NCBI RefSeq assembly: GCF_009831655.1
Contig: NZ_WRPA01000006.1
Location: 124,001 to 188,000 of the forward strand
DNA from: Shewanella insulae
Lineage (GTDB): Bacteria > Pseudomonadota > Gammaproteobacteria > Enterobacterales > Shewanellaceae
DNA: 64,000 nt
Reading direction: 5' to 3'
Part shown: one piece after another, positions 60,114 to 64,000 of the stretch
Position numbering within the stretch: position 1 is the stretch's first letter
Layout of the letters: every line of letters begins with the position of its first letter
The notes under the pieces: model-generated
Seen by the model: only the letters and a program-made list of their open reading frames with translations
Database searches by the model: none
Told to the model about the DNA's origin: nothing
Position numbers and translations under genes: made by a program

Positions 60114-61088
60114 ATGGGTCGTAAACAATCTACCGCCGTGGCGGAGCCCTTGGTTGACTTGTCTAAGAATGAGTCTGATCTATCAGCTAGCAACAGCAAG
60201 GAGGTAATGAAAGACGCAGAACTAGAACAGCAAGTACAAGATGACTTACAAAAGAACTTAGATGCCACACAGTTGTATCTGAGTGAAATTGGATTTTCCC
60301 CCCTATTGAGTGCGGAAGAGGAGGTTTATTTCTCACGTAAGGCCCTAAAAGGCTGTGATAAATCTCGCAACCGTATGATTGAGAGTAATCTCAGACTCGT
60401 CGTAAAAATTGCACGTCGTTATAATAATCGTGGTTTAGCCTTACTGGATCTGATTGAAGAAGGTAACTTAGGTTTGATCCGCGCGGTCGAGAAATTCGAT
60501 CCCGAACGCGGCTTCCGTTTTTCAACCTATGCCACCTGGTGGATCCGTCAGACCATAGAACGTGCCATCATGAACCAAACCCGTACTATTCGCCTGCCTA
60601 TTCATGTGGTGAAGGAACTGAATGTTTACCTTCGCACCGCCAGGGAACTCGCGCACAAGCTAGATCATGAGCCTACCGCCGAAGAGATCGCCGAGCAGTT
60701 AGACTTGCCAAGTAGCGATGTGAGCAAGATGCTTAAGCTTAATGAGCGTATTACCTCGGTCGATACCCCACTCGGTGGCGACAACGATAAGGCACTGCTG
60801 GACGTATTAGCCGATGACGATAGCGTGGGCCCAGACTACAAGGTGCAAGACGATGATATGTCTAAGTCTGTTGTGCGCTGGCTCGACGAGCTGAACAGCA
60901 AACAGAGAGAGGTTCTTGCCCGCCGTTTTGGTCTACTTGGCTATGAGCCATCGACCCTTGAGAATGTCGGTAAAGAGATAGGTCTCACCCGAGAGAGAGT
61001 TCGTCAGATCCAGGTGGAAGCCCTGAAGCGGTTGAGGGATCTGCTCAGTGCACAAGGATTATCGGTAGAAGCTATCTTCAGAGTATAA
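60114..61088 (+). CDS. rpoS: RNA polymerase sigma factor RpoS
   Basis: 324 residues from ATG 60114, preceded by GGGAGAG; TTG 60099 is too close to that site. Regions: 1.2 [25 protein letters not shown], 2 [71 protein letters not shown], 3 [26 protein letters not shown], and 4 [43 protein letters not shown]. The stationary-phase/general stress sigma factor. It is convergent with mutS. Confidence 0.98.
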   Translation: MGRKQSTAVAEPLVDLSKNESDLSASNSKEVMKDAELEQQVQDDLQKNLDATQLYLSEIGFSPLLSAEEEVYFSRKALKGCDKSRNRMIESNLRLVVKIARRYNNRGLALLDLIEEGNLGLIRAVEKFDPERGFRFSTYATWWIRQTIERAIMNQTRTIRLPIHVVKELNVYLRTARELAHKLDHEPTAEEIAEQLDLPSSDVSKMLKLNERITSVDTPLGGDNDKALLDVLADDDSVGPDYKVQDDDMSKSVVRWLDELNSKQREVLARRFGLLGYEPSTLENVGKEIGLTRERVRQIQVEALKRLRDLLSAQGLSVEAIFRV

Positions 61089-61271
61089 AATGGGTATCGG
61101 GGTGTAGGCTTAAGGACCGACTGCAATAATCTTGATATCGCCTATTTTGGTTACTGTTGGTGTCTTATGTTGTAACCATTGGGCTATAAAAAATGCTAGC
61201 GTCTTATGGAGAAAATAAGCGGTAAGTGTCCTAAGGTGTAACCTGTGTCTTGAAGAGCCGACCCCAGAATA

Positions 61272-61303
61272 AAAAAAAGCGCACCCTAAGAGGTGCGCTT
61301 TTT
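61272..61303. terminator. Terminator between rpoS and mutS (convergent)
   Basis: AAAAAGCGCACC, loop, GGTGCGCTTTTT with A and T tracts on both sides; it faces mutS and probably serves both genes. Confidence 0.9.
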
Positions 61304-61360
61304 GCTATCTAGGTTTTGAAAGTCAACTGAGCTCTATTTACCTTTAAGCTCTCAATTATC

Positions 61361-63928
61361 CTAGCGTAGCTGCTTGAGCTCATAGAGGAGATCCAGTGCC
61401 TGTCTCGGTGTTAGGCTATCGGGATCTATGGTATCTAACCTGTCTAAGGCCTGTGAGGTTTCCGGCATGGCCAGACTCAGCTGGGCCTGTCTCAGTTCGG
61501 GGAGCCCCTCCTCTCTATCCCGGCTCTCAAGATGATGCAGCTTGTGCTTGGCGGCCTGAACCACCTTGGCCGGAACCCCGGCCAGCGCCGCCACCTGAAG
61601 GCCATAACTCTTACTCGCCGCCCCCTCCTGTACCGCGTGCATGAAGGCAATGGTATCGTCATGCTCTATGGCATCAAGATGTACGTTGGCCACGTTTTCC
61701 ATCTGCTCCGGCAGCTGTGTCAACTCGAAATAGTGGGTGGCGAACAGGGTCATAGACTTTAAATTTTGTGCCAGATGTTCGGCGGCGGACCAGGCCAGCG
61801 ACAGACCATCATAGGTCGAGGTGCCGCGGCCAATCTCGTCCATCAACACCAGGCTCTCTGGCGTGGCGTTATGCAGTATGTTGGCGGTTTCCGTCATCTC
61901 TACCATGAAGGTCGAGCGGCCTGAGGCGAGATCGTCTGCGGCGCCGATGCGGGTAAAGATGCGATCCACGGGGCCAATGGCGGCCTTCTGGGCCGGTACG
62001 AAGCTGCCGATATGGGCCATCAGGGTGATCAGTGCCACCTGACGCATATAGGTCGACTTACCGCCCATGTTAGGACCTGTCACGATCAGCATACGCCTTG
62101 CCGGGTCGAGGGTGACAGGGTTGGCAATAAACGGCGTCTGACTGACGCGCTCGACCACTGGGTGCCTTCCCGCCTCGATATGTATGCCGCCCTGGGCCGT
62201 GAGCTCTGGTCTATGATAGTCCAGCTGTTCGGCCCGCTCGGCGAAGTTGGTGATCACGTCAAGCTCGGCGGCCGCGCGGGCAAAGGCCTGCAGCTCGTGT
62301 AGGCGGGGCATCAGTAGATCGAACAGCTCTTCCCACAGCTGTTTCTCAAGCGCTAGCGCCTTGCCCTGACTGGAGAGCACCTTCTCCTCATGTTCTTTCA
62401 GCTCGGCGACTATGTATCGCTCGGTATTTTTCAGTGTCTGTCTACGCTGGTAGCTCATAGGCACCAGATCCGACTCGCGGCGACTCACCTCTATGTAGTA
62501 GCCGTGCACCCGGTTGTAGCCCACCTTCAGGGTCGAGGCGCCGGTGGCCGCCTTCTCCCGTGCTTCCAGCTCGGCGAGGTAGTCGGTGGCGCCCTGACTG
62601 AGCCTGCGCCATTCATCCAGCTCGCTGTGATAGCCCTCTTTGAGCACCCCACCGTCGCGGATCAGCATAGGCGGATTATCGACGATGGCGCGGCTGAGCA
62701 GGGCGCGCTCCTCGGGGAAGTCTCCCAGGTGACTCGAGAGGGTCTTGAGATGAGGGCTGTTGCAGTCAGCTAGCTGTTGTTGTATCTCGGGCAGCAGAGC
62801 TAGGGCCTGACGCAGACGGGCAAAGTCACGTGGGCGTGCGCTACGAATGGCCAGACGCGCCGTGATACGTTCTATGTCACCCAAGGCTTTTAGCTGTTCA
62901 TGTAGGCTTTCGTGATAGCCATTGTCCAGCAGCTCGTCGATGGCATCATGACGGGCGCGGATGATGTTGTGGTTACGCAGCGGCTCGTGGATCCAGCGTT
63001 GTAACATACGGCTACCCATAGGGGTCGCCGTGTTGTCCAGTACCGAGGCCAGGGTGTTGTCGCTACCGCCTTGCAGGTTGCGGGTCAGTTCCAGGTTCTT
63101 ACGGGTGGCCGCATCCAGTACTATGCTGTCGCACTGGTTGAAACGGGTGATAGCGTTGATATGGGGCAGGGCGGTTCGCTGGGTATCTTTTACATACTGG
63201 ATAAGACAGCCGGCCGCCTGTAGCGATAGCCTGACTTCCCCCAGGCCAAAGCCATAGAGATCTTTGGTACCGAACTGTTCCAGCAGCAGCTTGTAACTGG
63301 TGTCGTAGTCGAACTCCCATTCCGGGCGGCGACGCTTACCCGACAGTGAGGCGATCAAAGCCGGCTCGCTGAAATCTTCGCTGTAGAGCAGCTCTGCGGG
63401 GTTGGTGCGTTGCAGCTCGGCTTCCAGCGCCTCTTTGCTGGCCAGCTCGGTGACCACGAAGCGCCCGGATGAGACATCCAGGGTCGCGTAACCAAAGCCC
63501 ACCTTGCCATGATAGACGGCGGCCAGCAGGTTGTCTTGTCGCTCTTGTAGCAGAGCCTCATCTGTGAGGGTACCCGGGGTGACAATACGGACAATCTTAC
63601 GCTCCACCGGGCCCTTGGTGGTGGCGGGATCGCCTATCTGCTCGCAGATGGCTACTGATACCCTGAGCTGTACCAGTTTGGCCAGATAACCTTCCACCGC
63701 ATGGTAGGGGATACCGGCCATGGGGATAGGGTCACCGCCGCTCTTGCCGCGGGCAGTCAGGGAGATCCCCAGCAGCTCTGAGGCCAGCTTAGCATCGTCG
63801 TAGAAGAGCTCGTAAAAATCTCCCATACGATAAAAAAGCAACATATCTGGGGTTTCGGCCTTCAGCGTCAGATATTGACGCATCATGGGGGTGTGCTTTT
63901 CAAGATGTTGAGTATCGATGGCGTTCAT
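61361..63928 (-). CDS. mutS: DNA mismatch repair protein MutS
   Basis: 855 residues, full length. Mismatch-binding FYE motif in [17 protein letters not shown] (Phe-x-Glu), connector and lever domains, then the ATPase with Walker [23 protein letters not shown], Walker [23 protein letters not shown] and [12 protein letters not shown]. The C-terminal tetramerisation tail ends [10 protein letters not shown]. Recognises mismatches and recruits MutL. The mutS-rpoS convergence is a classic gammaproteobacterial arrangement. Confidence 0.98.
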   Translation of the reverse strand: MNAIDTQHLEKHTPMMRQYLTLKAETPDMLLFYRMGDFYELFYDDAKLASELLGISLTARGKSGGDPIPMAGIPYHAVEGYLAKLVQLRVSVAICEQIGDPATTKGPVERKIVRIVTPGTLTDEALLQERQDNLLAAVYHGKVGFGYATLDVSSGRFVVTELASKEALEAELQRTNPAELLYSEDFSEPALIASLSGKRRRPEWEFDYDTSYKLLLEQFGTKDLYGFGLGEVRLSLQAAGCLIQYVKDTQRTALPHINAITRFNQCDSIVLDAATRKNLELTRNLQGGSDNTLASVLDNTATPMGSRMLQRWIHEPLRNHNIIRARHDAIDELLDNGYHESLHEQLKALGDIERITARLAIRSARPRDFARLRQALALLPEIQQQLADCNSPHLKTLSSHLGDFPEERALLSRAIVDNPPMLIRDGGVLKEGYHSELDEWRRLSQGATDYLAELEAREKAATGASTLKVGYNRVHGYYIEVSRRESDLVPMSYQRRQTLKNTERYIVAELKEHEEKVLSSQGKALALEKQLWEELFDLLMPRLHELQAFARAAAELDVITNFAERAEQLDYHRPELTAQGGIHIEAGRHPVVERVSQTPFIANPVTLDPARRMLIVTGPNMGGKSTYMRQVALITLMAHIGSFVPAQKAAIGPVDRIFTRIGAADDLASGRSTFMVEMTETANILHNATPESLVLMDEIGRGTSTYDGLSLAWSAAEHLAQNLKSMTLFATHYFELTQLPEQMENVANVHLDAIEHDDTIAFMHAVQEGAASKSYGLQVAALAGVPAKVVQAAKHKLHHLESRDREEGLPELRQAQLSLAMPETSQALDRLDTIDPDSLTPRQALDLLYELKQLR

Positions 63929-64000
63929 GAGTTAACCAAGATTTCCTGCTGCAAAAATGTCTGTGAGAGCCCTGTGGCTTGGACAGAATGAATGGCCTCA

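Overview
The window is a stretch of a gamma-proteobacterial chromosome, almost certainly Shewanella. The basis is the protein content and gene order: mutS/rpoS/nlpD/pcm/surE/truD/ispF/ispD/ftsB/eno/pyrG/mazG/relA/rlmD/barA, then rdgC/porin/phoB/phoR/pstS-like, plus marine-type bet genes. This is inferred without a database search. Most of the window is ordinary housekeeping DNA, and one accessory stretch (about 17.2-26.1 kb) holds nearly all the unusual structure.

Layout. 1-11.1 kb: the end of an S9 peptidase gene, a small membrane methyltransferase, a DUF3192-like protein, xni, ppnN, a GGDEF diguanylate cyclase, a TPR protein with a degenerate GGDEF-like end, and an M61 peptidase gene broken by one in-frame amber codon. 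11.2-17.2 kb: rdgC, a general porin, phoB, phoR and a PstS-like phosphate-binding protein behind a textbook tandem Pho box. 17.2-21.1 kb: four copies of a structured repeat whose stems covary, flanking a small array of integron gene cassettes (three complete attC sites and one half site, with no integrase in the window). 21.3-26.7 kb: three secreted or cytosolic hydrolase/peptidase genes, a run of tandem small-RNA-like units, and a glutathione peptidase with an OhrR-like operator. 26.9-39.2 kb: a YfaZ-type outer membrane protein, a 56-residue small protein, an RsmB/NOP-type rRNA methyltransferase, the choline-to-betaine operon betI-betB-betA with a divergent short BCCT-like transporter and a TorF-like porin, then MarR, patatin, carboxymuconolactone-decarboxylase-family and GFA-family genes. 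39.3-48.5 kb: a hypothetical membrane-anchored protein, recN with two LexA boxes, an AEC transporter, a YjaG-like protein, barA and rlmD. 48.7-63.9 kb: relA, mazG, pyrG, eno, ftsB, ispD, ispF, truD, surE, pcm, nlpD, rpoS and, convergently, mutS.

The most interesting result is a family of four sibling small-RNA-like units on the minus strand (about 20998-21158, 25273-25413, 25537-25729, 25945-26053). Each ends in a strong intrinsic terminator. Each carries a conserved GCGCTAG hairpin loop, with differing stems, and a conserved anti-Shine-Dalgarno/anti-start segment (complement of AAGGGAGATGATGATGAAC). Each is preceded by an extracytoplasmic-sigma (RpoE)-like promoter, GAACTW, exactly 16 nt, TCYRAW. 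The conserved segment is complementary to the start region of the porin gene in this same window (ATGATGAACG at 12481-12490). My hypothesis is an envelope-stress sRNA family that represses outer-membrane-protein translation, analogous in logic to RybB/MicA/VrrA but unrelated in sequence as far as I can tell by eye.

Phosphate response (phoB, phoR, Pho boxes, porin, PstS-like), osmoprotection (bet genes), stringent and general stress control (relA, mazG, rpoS, nlpD) and envelope stress (the putative sRNAs) are the main regulatory themes.
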